A DNA stretch of 64,000 nucleotides from the NCBI RefSeq assembly GCF_030518215.1, contig NZ_JAULRT010000052.1, positions 744,001 to 808,000 on the forward strand. The letters are read 5' to 3'. The notes under the pieces were generated by a model that saw only the letters and a list, made by a program, of their open reading frames with translations, was not told where the DNA came from and searched no databases. Source of the DNA: Gilvimarinus algae (GTDB taxonomy: Bacteria; Pseudomonadota; Gammaproteobacteria; Pseudomonadales; Cellvibrionaceae). This document shows positions 20,319-30,251 of the stretch, in pieces. A program made the translations under genes and the position numbers. Numbering within the stretch: the stretch's first letter is position 1; every line of letters starts with the position of its first letter.

Positions 20319-20330
20319 TCGCTTTATATT
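20302..20330 (+). promoter_or_regulatory. Promoter of the thiO-thiS-thiG operon
   Basis: TTGCAA (20302-20307) and TATATT (20325-20330) are spaced 17 bp. The predicted transcription start, about 20337, coincides with the first paired base of the TPP aptamer. The -35 lies inside the end of xseA. Confidence 0.7.
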
Positions 20331-20336
20331 GATCGC

Positions 20337-20438
20337 ACTTGTCGGGGCGCCTCGGCTGCAACTGCAGCTCGGAGGCTGAGATCGGTACGGCCGAACCCGT
20401 GGAACCTGAACAGGCTGGTACCTGCGGAGGGAACAAGT
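20337..20438 (+). promoter_or_regulatory. TPP (THI-box) riboswitch aptamer
   Basis: The conserved thiamine pyrophosphate aptamer elements occur in order: TCGGGG at 20342-20347, GGCTGAGAT around 20374-20382, ACCCG at 20395-20399, GAACCTGAAC at 20402-20411 and GCGGAGGGAA at 20424-20433. The closing helix P1 is formed by ACTTGT (20337-20342) and ACAAGT (20433-20438). It precedes thiO-thiS-thiG, and TPP should repress them. No clear terminator hairpin with a T-run follows, so control is probably translational, through the short leader ORF and the hairpins that follow. Confidence 0.95.
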
Positions 20439-20444
20439 AAACGG

Positions 20445-20498
20445 ATGAGCGCACTCGTCCGCCCTCCTCCCAGCCTCGACGACGCGAGGCAGTTGTGA
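20445..20498 (+). CDS. 17-residue leader ORF between the TPP riboswitch and thiO
   Basis: An ATG at 20445 opens a 17-codon frame ending in TGA at 20496-20498. The TGA overlaps the GTG start of thiO by the sequence GTGA. Its only ribosome-site candidate, GGAGGG at 20426-20431, is part of the TPP aptamer core. The frame runs through a hairpin, CCTCG (20474-20478) with CGAGG (20485-20489), that would cover the GAGG site of thiO. Translation of this frame is not proven; the arrangement suggests coupled control. Confidence 0.5.
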   Translation: MSALVRPPPSLDDARQL

Positions 20499-21649
20499 CA
20501 CAACAAAACCCTCAGACCCAAGACCCTCCGTACCCGGGTGCCCGCATCGGCATCGCAGGTGGCGGCTTGCTCGGGACGCTCATGGCCTGGCAACTCGCCG
20601 AGCGCGGCTACCGGGTCACGATATTCGAGGCCGGCTCAGCTGAGCGCAATCTCAGTGCCGCCCATACGGCCGCCGGCATGCTCGCCCCCATCAGCGAAGC
20701 GGCCGCCGCCGAGCCCTGTGTCTACACCCTCGGGCTGCACGGAATCGAACGCTGGCATCAATGGCTCGAACAACTAGGCGAAGGCGCAAAGCACTGTATC
20801 CACAACAAGGGCAGCTTGCTCGTGGCGCACCCGCAGGATGAATCCGAGCTGGATCAGTTTATGCTCGACAGCCGGACCCTGCGCGGTCAGCCCCACGCAC
20901 GTATAGAACCACTCGACGGCGGCGACATACAATCGCTCGAACCAGACCTTAACCCACAGCTAAGACGCGGCATTTTCCTCTCGCCGGAAGCGCACCTGGA
21001 CAACCGCCAGATACTCGCGCGGTTGGATGCGCGCCTTGCGGCGCTGGACGTTGAAAGAATTTACAACACCCAAGTGGTGCCGCGGGCAAAGCAAATTCTG
21101 GATACCCAGAGTCAAACTGCCCGGCCCTTTTGCCTTGTTATCGACTGCCGTGGTGCGGGCGCACGCCATTGCCTGCACAACCTGCGCGGCGTGCGAGGCG
21201 AAACCCTACATCTGGAAACCACCGAGGTGAGTCTGAGCAGACCGGTGCGCCTGATGCACCCGCGCTATCAGCTGTATGTGGTACCTAAACCCGGCAACCG
21301 CTACGTGATTGGGGCCACCCAAATCGAGAGCGAAGACCTCGCGCCAATCACCCTGCAGTCGTCATTGGAACTGTCCAGTGCCGTTTATACGCTGTCGCCG
21401 GCATTTGCTGAGGCCCGTATTCTCGAGGCCGGCGTCAATCTGCGTCCCGCCTTCGCCAGTAACTTCCCGCAGCTTCAGTGCGAACCGGGCCTGCTGCGGC
21501 TCAACGGCTTGTTTCGCCACGGCTATTTGCTGGCGCCGGCGCTCGTGGATTGCGCGCTGGCTCAAATCACCGGTGAAAGCGAGTCGCCCCATAAGCGCTA
21601 TTTTATCGAGCCCAAACAGGCTCTTTCCCTGTCAAGAGCGAGTGTATGA
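20495..21649 (+). CDS. thiO: Glycine oxidase ThiO
   Basis: FAD-dependent oxidase that turns glycine into the dehydroglycine used to build the thiazole of thiamine. The Rossmann FAD motif IGIAGGGLLGTLMAWQLAERG is at about residues 18-38 with the acidic ribose-binding residue in TIFEAG. The DAO-type body contains GRVNLRP-like AGVNLRPAF and GHYRNG-like LFRHGYLLAPA near the C terminus. 384 residues, usual size. The start is GTG at 20495, with GAGG five bases upstream. It overlaps thiS by four bases. Confidence 0.93.
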   Translation: MTQQNPQTQDPPYPGARIGIAGGGLLGTLMAWQLAERGYRVTIFEAGSAERNLSAAHTAAGMLAPISEAAAAEPCVYTLGLHGIERWHQWLEQLGEGAKHCIHNKGSLLVAHPQDESELDQFMLDSRTLRGQPHARIEPLDGGDIQSLEPDLNPQLRRGIFLSPEAHLDNRQILARLDARLAALDVERIYNTQVVPRAKQILDTQSQTARPFCLVIDCRGAGARHCLHNLRGVRGETLHLETTEVSLSRPVRLMHPRYQLYVVPKPGNRYVIGATQIESEDLAPITLQSSLELSSAVYTLSPAFAEARILEAGVNLRPAFASNFPQLQCEPGLLRLNGLFRHGYLLAPALVDCALAQITGESESPHKRYFIEPKQALSLSRASV

Positions 21650-21870
21650 GTAAACGTACCATCGAAGTCTTTTTAAACGCCGAACCCGTGCAGCTGCCGC
21701 ACAACACCAACCTCAGCAGCGCCCTCGCGCTTTGGATTGATGAACAGCGCATCGGTGAGCAGTTTGCCGCTGCGGTCAACGGCGAATTTATCCCGCGCTC
21801 AGCCTATGACGATTGTTTGCTCGGCAGTGGCGATATGGTCGATGTGGTCACACCGGTCGGCGGAGGCTAA
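21646..21870 (+). CDS. thiS: Sulfur carrier protein ThiS
   Basis: A 74-residue ubiquitin-fold protein that carries sulfur as a C-terminal thiocarboxylate for thiazole formation. The C terminus is the required Gly-Gly (DVVTPVGGG; one extra Gly). ATG at 21646 overlaps the thiO stop (ATGA). No thiF or thiI adenylating or sulfur-transfer gene is in the window, so activation must come from elsewhere; cysteine desulfurase IscS is encoded at 39036-40178. Confidence 0.93.
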   Translation: MSKRTIEVFLNAEPVQLPHNTNLSSALALWIDEQRIGEQFAAAVNGEFIPRSAYDDCLLGSGDMVDVVTPVGGG

Positions 21871-21872
21871 AC

Positions 21873-22664
21873 ATGAAAGAAGACCACTTAACGCTCTACG
21901 GCGAAACCTTTTCAAGCCGCTTCCTACTGGGCACTGCATTGTATGAATCGCCGCAGCAAATGTGCGATGCGGTTGCCGCCGCACGCTGCGAAATCATTAC
22001 GCTCGGGTTGCGCCGGCAAAACCCGGCCGCTGGCGATGGCGAGAGATTCTGGCAACTGATTCAGCAAACCGGATGCCGCCTCCTGCCCAACACCGCCGGT
22101 TGCAAATCGGTCAAGGAGGCGGTCAATCTCGCGCAAATGTCCCGCGAGCTGTTCTCCACGGAGTGGATCAAGCTGGAGGTCATTGGCGATGATTATAATT
22201 TACAGCCCGACCCTTTCGCCCTGGTGGAAGCCAGCCGGGAACTCATCGGCCAGGGCTTTAAGGTTCTGCCTTATTGCACCGACGATTTAATCCTCTGTCA
22301 GCGCCTGCGCGAGGCCGGCTGTGAAGTCTTGATGCCCTGGGGCGCGCCCATAGGCACAGGCCGCGGCCTGCTCAATCGCTACGCCTTGAAAACCTTGCGT
22401 GAGCGCTTTGACTGCCCTGTGATTATCGACGCTGGCATTGGCGCTCCATCGCAGGCGTGCGAGGCCATGGAAATGGGGTTTGACGCGGTACTGCTGAATA
22501 CCGCCGTCGCCAAAGCGCAAAACCCAGTGCTTATGGCGGCGAGCTTTGCCAATGCTCTTGTGGCGGGCAGGCAGGCGTATCGTGCCGGTTTGATGCAAGC
22601 CCGGCAAACGGCAAGCCCCAGTACACCGACCATTGGTCAGCCGTTCTGGCATCAGAACAAATAG
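21873..22664 (+). CDS. thiG: Thiazole synthase
   Basis: Condenses dehydroglycine, DXP and ThiS-thiocarboxylate into the thiazole phosphate. A TIM-barrel protein of 263 residues: [52 protein letters not shown] (Schiff-base lysine), [29 protein letters not shown] and the phosphate-binding [33 protein letters not shown] at 21873 follows the GGAGG formed by the thiS 3' end and matches the family start. Last gene of the riboswitch operon; it converges on the transporter gene 21 bp away. Confidence 0.96.
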   Translation: MKEDHLTLYGETFSSRFLLGTALYESPQQMCDAVAAARCEIITLGLRRQNPAAGDGERFWQLIQQTGCRLLPNTAGCKSVKEAVNLAQMSRELFSTEWIKLEVIGDDYNLQPDPFALVEASRELIGQGFKVLPYCTDDLILCQRLREAGCEVLMPWGAPIGTGRGLLNRYALKTLRERFDCPVIIDAGIGAPSQACEAMEMGFDAVLLNTAVAKAQNPVLMAASFANALVAGRQAYRAGLMQARQTASPSTPTIGQPFWHQNK

Positions 22665-22685
22665 ACTGGCTGCTTAAGTAAGAGA

Positions 22686-23585
22686 TCAGCCGCCAAGAAC
22701 CCAGCGCCAGACAAACAAAGTGGGAATACCAGCGAGCAAACTGTAACCCACCAGCGAGGCGGCAAGGCGAGGCGCCAGTGCGTAACGCATGGCGAGCACG
22801 CCCGCGGAAATCATGGCGGGCATGCCGGCTTCGAGCACCACCACCCGGTGAGCAATGCCCTCGCCGCCCATCACGGTAGAGACCAAAAGCGCAGCGACGG
22901 GCTTGAACACCAGCAGGGTCGCCAGGGCTGCGGCAAAAATCGTTAAATCCGCCGGATCCAGCTTCAGGTGCCAGGAGATACCCACGGCCACCATCACCAC
23001 CGGTACCAGAGTCCAGGCAAGCCACGCGAGCACTTGTGACAACCAAGGCGGGTACTCCCACCACAGGAGCGCAAAAGCCAACAACAAGCTGATAAAAGGA
23101 GGAAAGCGTAGAATTCGGCCGACAATATAACCGGCGGAGCTTTGGCCACCACTGAAGCCCACCGCTATGGCAATCCCCAGCGTATTGAGCGCGAGAAAGG
23201 TGCCGAACTGGTCGTAGAGAATGGCATAGCCGATACCAGCGTCACCCACCAGTGCCTGAATCAGCGGGATGCCGACAAAACCGGTGTTACCGAGCGGCAG
23301 CATCAGCAAAAGACACCCTGTCACACCGCGCGACAAAGACCACAGGCGCGACGCCAGCAGAACACCGAGGGCGGTAGCCGCCATGACCGACCAGCTCACA
23401 ACCACCGGCAGCAAAACGGTTGCATCAAAACTGAGTTTGGGCAACTCGTAAAGAATTAAACTCGGCAGGGCAACATTGATGACATAGGCGTTTAAACGCG
23501 ACGCGGTTCGCTCGCCGGCAACGCGAGCAAACTGTAAGGCCAGCCCTGCCAGCAAGCACAGGGCGATAAGCACAAACGGACTCAC
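22686..23585 (-). CDS. AEC family transporter (auxin efflux carrier type)
   Basis: A 299-residue inner-membrane protein of about ten hydrophobic segments with an N-out/N-in repeat, typical of the AEC/BASS-like fold. Family marks are RLNAYVINVALPSLILYELP near the start, LLLMLPLGNTGFVGIPLIQAL in the middle and LEAGMPAMISAGVLAMRY in the second half. Bacterial members export or import small organic acids; the substrate cannot be read here. Downstream of der by 5 bp, so probably cotranscribed with it. Confidence 0.9.
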   Translation of the reverse strand: MSPFVLIALCLLAGLALQFARVAGERTASRLNAYVINVALPSLILYELPKLSFDATVLLPVVVSWSVMAATALGVLLASRLWSLSRGVTGCLLLMLPLGNTGFVGIPLIQALVGDAGIGYAILYDQFGTFLALNTLGIAIAVGFSGGQSSAGYIVGRILRFPPFISLLLAFALLWWEYPPWLSQVLAWLAWTLVPVVMVAVGISWHLKLDPADLTIFAAALATLLVFKPVAALLVSTVMGGEGIAHRVVVLEAGMPAMISAGVLAMRYALAPRLAASLVGYSLLAGIPTLFVWRWVLGG

Positions 23586-23590
23586 AAGGT

Positions 23591-24970
23591 CTAGCTGCCT
23601 TTACGCGGCGCGCGGCGCTGACTGCGCACGGGCGCCTTGGGCTTTTTGCGCTCGGCGAAGGGGTTGTCGCTGGATTTGAATTCAATGCGTACGGGTGTAC
23701 CACGTAAATTGAGTGCGCGGCGGAAGGTTTTTTCCAAGTAGCGCACGTAATGCGCGGGCACTTTTGCCGTTTGATTGCCATGAATCACAATAATCGGCGG
23801 GTTGCTGCCACCGGCGTGGGCGTAACGCAGTTTGATGCGCCGACCGTTGATCATGGGCGGCTGGTGCTCGGCAACGGCGTCCTGCAAAACCTGTGTCAGA
23901 AAGCTCGTCGAGAGTTTATCGGTGGCGCTTTGATACGCCTGCTCAATCGACTTGTAGAGGTTGCCCACCCCAGTGCCGTGCAGCGCCGAAATATAATGAA
24001 TATTGGCAAAATCAATAAATCGCAAGCGGCGGTCAATTTCGTTTTTAACGTACTGCTTGTGTCCCTCGTCGAGCCCGTCCCATTTGTTGAGCGCTACCAC
24101 CAGAGCCCTGCCGGCGTCGATAATCGTACCCATCAAATGCAAATCCTGCTCGACCACGCCCTCACTGGCATCGATCACCAGTATCACCACGTTGGCGTCA
24201 TCAATGGCCTGCAGGGTTTTAACGATAGAGAATTTTTCGACCGTCAGAGACACGTTTTTGCGGCGACGAATTCCCGCTGTGTCGATAATGGTGTAGGGTT
24301 TATCAAAGCGCTCGTAATGAATATACACGCTGTCGCGGGTGGTGCCGGGCAAGTCGTACACCACCACGCGGTCTTCACCGAGCATGCGATTAACGAGCGT
24401 CGACTTGCCCACATTGGGCCGGCCAACGATGGCCATTTTAATCCCCGTCGCCTCGGGTTCAGCGGGATCTTCCTCGCTCGCGGGCAACTCGGCCAATACA
24501 CTTTCCATCATGGATTTGACACCCCGGCCGTGGGTGGCAGTGGTGGCGAATACCTCGCCAAGACCCAGCTCATAAAACGGCATGACTGCCATATCCGGGT
24601 CCATGCCGTCGACTTTGTTGGCGACCAGATAGGTTTTTTTGCCGCGCTGGCGCAGCTGCTTGGCGATGATGTGGTCGGCGGCCGTCAGACCATCGCGACT
24701 GGAAACCATAAACAGCACCACATCGGCCTCATCAATCGCCTGCAGCGACTGTTGCGCCATCAGGGTGTCTATGCCCTCTTCCTCGCCACTGATACCGCCG
24801 GTGTCCACCAGCATAAAACGCTGGTCACCGATTTTACCCTCGCCGTATTTGCGATCGCGCGTTAGCCCCGCATAGTTAGCGACAATGGCATCGCGTGAGC
24901 GTGTCAGGCGATTAAACATAGTGGACTTACCGACATTGGGGCGTCCGACCAGGGCAATAACAGGGATCAT
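23591..24970 (-). CDS. der: Ribosome-assembly GTPase Der (EngA)
   Basis: A 459-residue GTPase with two G domains needed for 50S subunit maturation. G1 motifs are GRPNVGKST in both domains (about 9 and 187), with [11 protein letters not shown] and [10 protein letters not shown] as switch II, and NKVD and NKWD as G4. The C-terminal KH-like domain begins near 365 and ends in a basic tail. Gene order hisS-yfgM-bamB-der is conserved in gammaproteobacteria. A terminator-like hairpin precedes it. Confidence 0.98.
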   Translation of the reverse strand: MIPVIALVGRPNVGKSTMFNRLTRSRDAIVANYAGLTRDRKYGEGKIGDQRFMLVDTGGISGEEEGIDTLMAQQSLQAIDEADVVLFMVSSRDGLTAADHIIAKQLRQRGKKTYLVANKVDGMDPDMAVMPFYELGLGEVFATTATHGRGVKSMMESVLAELPASEEDPAEPEATGIKMAIVGRPNVGKSTLVNRMLGEDRVVVYDLPGTTRDSVYIHYERFDKPYTIIDTAGIRRRKNVSLTVEKFSIVKTLQAIDDANVVILVIDASEGVVEQDLHLMGTIIDAGRALVVALNKWDGLDEGHKQYVKNEIDRRLRFIDFANIHYISALHGTGVGNLYKSIEQAYQSATDKLSTSFLTQVLQDAVAEHQPPMINGRRIKLRYAHAGGSNPPIIVIHGNQTAKVPAHYVRYLEKTFRRALNLRGTPVRIEFKSSDNPFAERKKPKAPVRSQRRAPRKGS

Positions 24971-24986
24971 AGTGTTCAGTCTTGAT

Positions 24987-25012
24987 AAAAAGGCTGCCCG
25001 CTTGGGGCAGCC
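24987..25012 (-). terminator. Terminator-like hairpin between bamB and der
   Basis: GGCTGCCC (24992-24999) pairs with GGGCAGCC (25005-25012) around a 5-base loop; on the minus strand it is followed by TTTTT and lies 10 bp after the bamB stop. It should partly uncouple der from the upstream operon. Confidence 0.8.
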
Positions 25013-25021
25013 GGAGGGCCA

Positions 25022-26164
25022 TTAGCGGCCGGATAGGGTATAGGCGGCGAGTGTGCCATCATTGGCCAGCACATAGAGTCGCTCGCCATCGCTCCACAGC
25101 GGTGCTCTGACACCGGAGCCGTCCACCCGGGTCCGGGCGGCGAAGCTACCGTCACTGCGGTTCATAAAATGAAGATAGCCGTCTTCGTCCGCCACTGCCA
25201 CATAGTCACCCACGCTGGCGGCGCCCGTGACCTGACGGCGCAACATCTGCTCGTTACTCCAAAGCTCGGTACCAGCCGCGGCGTTATAGGCCGTCACTTT
25301 ACTGTCTGCGGCAGAGACAAACAGCTCGCCGTTGTCGAGCCAGAGCTCTTGGTAACTGGACGAATCAATCGACCACAGCGGCCGGCCATTGGCGCGGGTG
25401 ACCGCCATTAGACGGCCCTGGTAGCCGTTCAGATACAAAATTCCGTCCTGCAACAGCGGGGAAGCCTGGATGTCGACCATCTTTTCCAGGTCCGAACGAC
25501 CTCTGGGCATAGCGACGCGCTGCTCCCAGAGGATAAGACCGTTTTGCGGATTAAAGGCCATCAACCGGCCGCTGGCAAAGCCCGCATAGATGGCCGAACC
25601 GGTAATCGCCGGCGTCGGGCGACCGCGCAGGGTCAACTTCGGCGGCGGATTGTCGTAAAACCACAACACTTCACCGCTGCTGGCGTTGACCACCGTCAAG
25701 CGCCCGTCCAGCGTCTGCGCGGCCACCACGGCACTGTCACCCGCGGGCACCGACATAATCTCGCTCGAAAGCTGGGTGCGCCAAAGCTCTGTGCCGTCGT
25801 CCTGGCTCAGGGCCAGAAGCTCACCCTCATCAGTGCCGAGCAACAACTGGTCAGCACCCAGGCCCACACCACCGGCAATGGTTTCGTCGAGATCGCGACG
25901 CCAGACAACTTTGCCTGACAGACGATTGATGGCGCTCAGCTTGCCTTCGTAGTCGACAACATAGAGAAGCTCATCATCAAACGCTGGCGTTAGCCGGGTA
26001 TAACCTTCGCCCTGGCCCGCGCCCGTATCGCGCTGCCAGATCCGGTCAATTTTGGCCGTCGGCTCAAAATCCACCAGCTCCATGGGTTCAGTGCCATCTT
26101 TTTTACTGAACAACGAACAACCGCTCAGCGCGATAGCCAGTGTCAGCGTCAGGATCAATCTCAT
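25022..26164 (-). CDS. bamB: Outer-membrane assembly lipoprotein BamB
   Basis: A 380-residue lipoprotein of the BAM complex, which inserts beta-barrel proteins in the outer membrane. The signal peptide ends in LSGC with Cys16 lipidated and Ser next. The mature protein is a PQQ-type eight-blade propeller with repeated blades such as SGKVVWRRDL, DGTELWRTQL, SGEVLWFYDN and AGTELWSNEQ. It overlaps yfgM by four bases. Confidence 0.96.
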   Translation of the reverse strand: MRLILTLTLAIALSGCSLFSKKDGTEPMELVDFEPTAKIDRIWQRDTGAGQGEGYTRLTPAFDDELLYVVDYEGKLSAINRLSGKVVWRRDLDETIAGGVGLGADQLLLGTDEGELLALSQDDGTELWRTQLSSEIMSVPAGDSAVVAAQTLDGRLTVVNASSGEVLWFYDNPPPKLTLRGRPTPAITGSAIYAGFASGRLMAFNPQNGLILWEQRVAMPRGRSDLEKMVDIQASPLLQDGILYLNGYQGRLMAVTRANGRPLWSIDSSSYQELWLDNGELFVSAADSKVTAYNAAAGTELWSNEQMLRRQVTGAASVGDYVAVADEDGYLHFMNRSDGSFAARTRVDGSGVRAPLWSDGERLYVLANDGTLAAYTLSGR

Positions 26165-26847
26165 GCCGAGGGCTCCTCAGATGAAGCGGGCTTGGTATTG
26201 TCAATTTTCATTTGCAGCACCATACGTCTTTGCTGCTGGTCACCCGTGAGACTCTCCAGAGCTTTTTCATAGGCGGTCAAGGCAGCGGCGCTGTCACCGT
26301 TTTGACGCAGAATATCCCCGCGCACCTCTGCTTGCTCTGCGGCAAAACCTGCGGCGGGCTCCGAGCTCACCTGATTAAGCGCTGCGGAAAAATCACCTTT
26401 CGCGGCCAGAACGCGGGCCAGGCGAATGCGTGCCACCTCTTTCATGGCCTCGCTGTCGGCGTTGGCCAGAACCCATTGCAGCTCGCCCTCGGCAGCGGTC
26501 AAATCGCCGCTTTCAACGGCTTTTTTCGCCGCAAAGAAAGCGCCCTGAACCGCGTAGGCACTGTCGCTGGCCGTGCTTTTAATCTGCTCTGACAAATGGC
26601 TCACGGTCGCTTTGGAGGCCTCGGCATCATCCGCCTGCGGCGCGTTGGCGCTGCCCACGGCCGTTACCAGCTCTTCGTAGCGATTGGAGGCATTTTCCAG
26701 ACGCTGCTGCTCGGCGTCCTGCCAGTAATTCCAGCCAAAGTAGCCAGCGGTGGCCACCACAACACTGGCAATAACGGTGGTGCCGTATTCTTTCCACAGT
26801 CTTTTGAGGTTTTCTAATTGTTCTTCTTCGGTCAGATGATCGCTCAC
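26161..26847 (-). CDS. yfgM: YfgM family membrane-anchored TPR protein
   Basis: A 228-residue ancillary SecYEG/periplasmic-chaperone protein. One transmembrane helix lies at about 20-45 (VIASVVVATAGYFGWNYW) after an acidic N terminus, followed by a periplasmic helical repeat domain (about 60-215) with TPR-like pairs (AFFAAKKAVESGDLTAAEGELQWVL in two parts). It sits between hisS and bamB, as in E. coli, and overlaps bamB by four bases. Confidence 0.93.
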   Translation of the reverse strand: MSDHLTEEEQLENLKRLWKEYGTTVIASVVVATAGYFGWNYWQDAEQQRLENASNRYEELVTAVGSANAPQADDAEASKATVSHLSEQIKSTASDSAYAVQGAFFAAKKAVESGDLTAAEGELQWVLANADSEAMKEVARIRLARVLAAKGDFSAALNQVSSEPAAGFAAEQAEVRGDILRQNGDSAAALTAYEKALESLTGDQQQRRMVLQMKIDNTKPASSEEPSA

Positions 26848-26866
26848 TCTTTACTCCTACCCGTCA

Positions 26867-28162
26867 TTATTTAGCTTCTTGCTGCGCGCCGCTTGCCACA
26901 CTCGTCAGCAGCTGCGCAACGTCATTTTGGTTGAGACTCTGCTGAGGCCGATCCTCACGCAAATATTTAACCGCCACCTTGCCTTCGGCCGCCTCATCTT
27001 CACCGAGAATCAACGCCACTTGAGCACCACTCTTGTCGGCTTTTTTCAGCTGGCTTTTGAAGCTGCCGCCGCCGCAGTGCATTCCCAGACGCAACTGAGG
27101 CAACTGCTCGCGCAAACTTGCCGCGAGCTTCAAAGCCTCGGCCTGCACATCCCCCACAGCGGCCAGGTAGACGTCTACCGATGCGTCCAGACCCTCCGGC
27201 AGGCGCCCTTCACTTTGCACCAGAAGCACTAAACGCTCAAGCCCGATGGCAAACCCCACCGCGGGTGTCGGCCGACCGCCCAACTGGGCCACCAGATTGT
27301 CGTAGCGTCCACCGGCGCAGACGGCGCTCTGTGCCCCCAGGCGATCGGTCACCCATTCAAAGGCCGTGCGGCTGTAGTAATCCAACCCACGCACCAGCCG
27401 GGGGTTAACGCTGTATGGGACACCGGCGGCGTCCAACAGTTGCGTAAGGCGTGTGAAATGCTCGTGTGAGGACTCATCGAGATAATCGGCCAGGCTCGGG
27501 CCGCCATCGAGCAGCGCCTGGGTGTCGGGGCTTTTGCTGTCGAGAATACGCAGGGGATTGGTGTGCAAGCGCCGCTTGCTGTCCTCATCCAGCTGCGCTT
27601 CGTGTGCACTGAGATACTTCACCAGTGCTTCGCGAAAGGCGGCGCGCGCCGCATCGCTCCCTAGGGAGTTGATTTGCAGGCTTACGCAGTGATCCAGCCC
27701 CAGCTGGCGGAACAAGTGATAACCGAGCAATAGGAGTTCGGCATCAATGTCCGGCCCCTCGAGACCAAAGGTTTCGATGCCCACCTGATGAAACTGCCGA
27801 TAGCGACCTTTTTGCGGACGTTCATAGCGGAACATCGGCCCCATGTACCACAAGCGCTGCGTTTGATTGTACAAAAGACCGTGCTCTTCGCAGGCGCGCA
27901 CACAGCTCGCTGTGCCCTCTGGTCGCAGAGTAACACTCTCACCGTTGCGATCTTCAAAGGTGTACATTTCCTTTTCAACAATATCGGTAACCTCTCCGAT
28001 AGAACGTTTGAAAAGGTCGGTCTGCTCCATAATCGGAAAGCGAATTTCACTGTAGCCAAAACCGGCCAGTGCCCGCTTGACGCAGGCTTCCATATACTGC
28101 CAGATTGCGGTATCTGCGGGCAGCAGGTCGTTCATTCCGCGAATCGCCTGAATTTTTTTCAA
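26867..28162 (-). CDS. hisS: Histidyl-tRNA synthetase
   Basis: Charges tRNA-His. A 431-residue class II enzyme: motif 1 around [21 protein letters not shown], motif 2 [37 protein letters not shown], the histidine-binding [15 protein letters not shown], motif 3 in [14 protein letters not shown], then an anticodon-binding domain (about 330-425). Start [15 protein letters not shown] is the standard one. Part of the ispG-hisS-yfgM-bamB run. Confidence 0.98.
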   Translation of the reverse strand: MKKIQAIRGMNDLLPADTAIWQYMEACVKRALAGFGYSEIRFPIMEQTDLFKRSIGEVTDIVEKEMYTFEDRNGESVTLRPEGTASCVRACEEHGLLYNQTQRLWYMGPMFRYERPQKGRYRQFHQVGIETFGLEGPDIDAELLLLGYHLFRQLGLDHCVSLQINSLGSDAARAAFREALVKYLSAHEAQLDEDSKRRLHTNPLRILDSKSPDTQALLDGGPSLADYLDESSHEHFTRLTQLLDAAGVPYSVNPRLVRGLDYYSRTAFEWVTDRLGAQSAVCAGGRYDNLVAQLGGRPTPAVGFAIGLERLVLLVQSEGRLPEGLDASVDVYLAAVGDVQAEALKLAASLREQLPQLRLGMHCGGGSFKSQLKKADKSGAQVALILGEDEAAEGKVAVKYLREDRPQQSLNQNDVAQLLTSVASGAQQEAK

Positions 28163-28218
28163 TCTGATACCTTACTGATAACTAAACACACTGAGAATAA
28201 ATCGTCACTCGCGGGTAC

Positions 28219-29331
28219 TTAGCCGCGGGCAATAATGTCTTTTTCCGCCAGCTCTTTCTCCGCCGCCTTGCGCCGGATTAAACGCTCCAGATCATCCACC
28301 AGAGAGCCGTTGGTGAGTTTACTGTCTGGCTGACCGTCGACGTAGACGAGATTGCTGGGCGTACCGCCGGCAAGCCCCAAATCGGCCTCTTTTGCCTCAC
28401 CAGGACCATTCACCACACAACCAATAACGGCCACATCCAGCGGCGTGGTAATGTCTTCCACCCGCAACTCCAGCTCGTTCATGGTTTTGATCACATCAAA
28501 GTTCTGGCGCGAGCAGCTCGGACAGGCGATAAAGTTGACGCCCTTGCTTCGAAGCTTGAGGCTCTTGAGCAAGTCCCAGCCCACCTTGACCTCTTCTACC
28601 GGATCGGCCGCAAGCGAGATGCGAATGGTGTCGCCAATGCCATCGAGCAACAGCGCCCCGAGCCCCACCGCCGACTTAACCGTACCTGAGCGCAAGCCAC
28701 CGGCCTCGGTAATACCCAGGTGCAGAGGCTGATCAATTTTGTCGGCCAGCAGCCTGTAGGCACCTACCGCCATAAATACATCGGAGGCCTTGACGCTGAC
28801 TTTAAAGTCCTCAAACCCCAGCCCCTCGAGAATCGCCACATGACGCATCGCCGACTCGACCAGTGCCTCGGGCGTCGGCTCCCCGTATTTTTTTTGCAGG
28901 TCTTTTTCCAAGGAGCCGGCGTTTACCCCAATGCGAATCGGAATGCCGAGATCGCGCGCCTTATCCACCACGGCCCGAATGCGTTTCTCCCGACCGATAT
29001 TACCGGGGTTAATGCGCAGGCAATCGACCCCAAGGTCCGCCACCCGTAGCGCAATGCGATAATCAAAATGAATATCGGCCACCAGGGGCACATTGACTTG
29101 CCGACGAATTTCGCCAAACGCCTCGGCCGCCTCCATAGTAGGCACAGAGACACGAACGATATCGGCACCTGCTGCCTCCAGGCGCTGGATCTGGCCTACC
29201 GTGGCAGCCACATCGCAGGTTTCTGTGTTGGTCATGCTCTGCACAGCGATGGGCGCATCGCCACCCACGGGTACCTTGCCAACCATAATTTGCCGCGACT
29301 TACGCCGTTTGATGGGTGATTCGTGATGCAT
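28219..29331 (-). CDS. ispG: 4-hydroxy-3-methylbut-2-enyl diphosphate synthase (flavodoxin/ferredoxin)
   Basis: The penultimate enzyme of the MEP isoprenoid pathway, converting MEcPP to HMBPP. The 370-residue protein has an N-terminal TIM barrel ([19 protein letters not shown] onwards) and a C-terminal [4Fe-4S] domain with three cluster cysteines in [12 protein letters not shown] and [12 protein letters not shown]. It needs an iron-sulfur cluster, which the assembly operon at 32797-40668 could supply. Six bases separate it from rodZ. Confidence 0.98.
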   Translation of the reverse strand: MHHESPIKRRKSRQIMVGKVPVGGDAPIAVQSMTNTETCDVAATVGQIQRLEAAGADIVRVSVPTMEAAEAFGEIRRQVNVPLVADIHFDYRIALRVADLGVDCLRINPGNIGREKRIRAVVDKARDLGIPIRIGVNAGSLEKDLQKKYGEPTPEALVESAMRHVAILEGLGFEDFKVSVKASDVFMAVGAYRLLADKIDQPLHLGITEAGGLRSGTVKSAVGLGALLLDGIGDTIRISLAADPVEEVKVGWDLLKSLKLRSKGVNFIACPSCSRQNFDVIKTMNELELRVEDITTPLDVAVIGCVVNGPGEAKEADLGLAGGTPSNLVYVDGQPDSKLTNGSLVDDLERLIRRKAAEKELAEKDIIARG

Positions 29332-29337
29332 AACGAC

Positions 29338-30249
29338 CTACTCGGTAAGACCTGCGCTGAACCTGACCACATTGCCGGAATCGGCATTGGGAATACTGAC
29401 CGTTTGACCATTCAGACTGACGCTTACACCGGCCGTATTGCCCAGTTTGATGCTAAAAGGGGCAAGACCTTGAAGCTCGATACTCGAACCGGCTCGCTGC
29501 AAATCGGCGGCCAGCATATTCCCTGCACTGTCCTCGACTTCAAGCCAGCAATCCTGCGCAAAAGACAACACCAAGGTATCGGATGTGACGGCGGTCATCT
29601 CGTCGGTATTCACCGGCGCCGATTCAACAACCTCAGCGGGCACTACGTCGACCTCATCGAGCGGGGCAGCTTCAAGCTCACCCGCGGTGTTCGCCTCATC
29701 AATGACAGTACCTGATTCGGGCAGATTTATGGCGAGTTCATAATCGGCAGGCACAGCAATTTCTGGCTCACTGTTTGTGTCGGTTTGCAGCGCCGATACA
29801 CTGACTTCTTGAGCAGAATCAGCCTCGCTGGAATTTAAAGAAGCCTCTTGCGCCGCGCCGCCGAAATACCAGTAGGCCAAGACCCAAAGCATCACGATGA
29901 CCACAATCAACAGAAGCCTGCCCGGCCAAGCCGAGCGCGGGCGGTTCATTTTGACATTGAGCGACTCACCGATGGGCAAAGGCTGCTCTTCGGTGGTGCT
30001 CATTTCATCGAAGCGGCGTACCAGCGGCTGGCTGTCTATTTTCAGAAGCTTGGCGTAGCTGCGAATGTAGCCGCGGGTAAACACCGCCGAAAACAGCCGA
30101 TCATAGTCGCCCGCCTCCAGAGCCTGGAGTTTGTTCAACTGAATATTCAGTTCGCTCGCCACCTGTTCGCAGGTTTTTCCCTGGCGCTCACGCTCTGCTT
30201 TGAGTACAGCGCCCGGATCGAGCTCAGCGTGTGGTTCTTGCTCAGACAT
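29338..30249 (-). CDS. rodZ: Cell-shape protein RodZ
   Basis: A 303-residue bitopic protein linking MreB to the elongasome. The N-terminal helix-turn-helix of Xre type covers about 12-80 (LKAERERQGKTCEQVASELNI in two parts, then FTRGYIRSYAKLL). The transmembrane helix is at about 105-125 (LLLIVVIVMLWVLAYWYF). An acidic, low-complexity linker follows, then a C-terminal beta domain (about 220-300, CWLEVEDSAGNMLAADL). Confidence 0.95.
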   Translation of the reverse strand: MSEQEPHAELDPGAVLKAERERQGKTCEQVASELNIQLNKLQALEAGDYDRLFSAVFTRGYIRSYAKLLKIDSQPLVRRFDEMSTTEEQPLPIGESLNVKMNRPRSAWPGRLLLIVVIVMLWVLAYWYFGGAAQEASLNSSEADSAQEVSVSALQTDTNSEPEIAVPADYELAINLPESGTVIDEANTAGELEAAPLDEVDVVPAEVVESAPVNTDEMTAVTSDTLVLSFAQDCWLEVEDSAGNMLAADLQRAGSSIELQGLAPFSIKLGNTAGVSVSLNGQTVSIPNADSGNVVRFSAGLTE

Positions 30250-30251
30250 GA

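Noticed and set aside
23750-24865. A 371-residue plus-strand frame
   Set aside because: Antisense to der and rich in His/Gln; no ribosome site or family motif.
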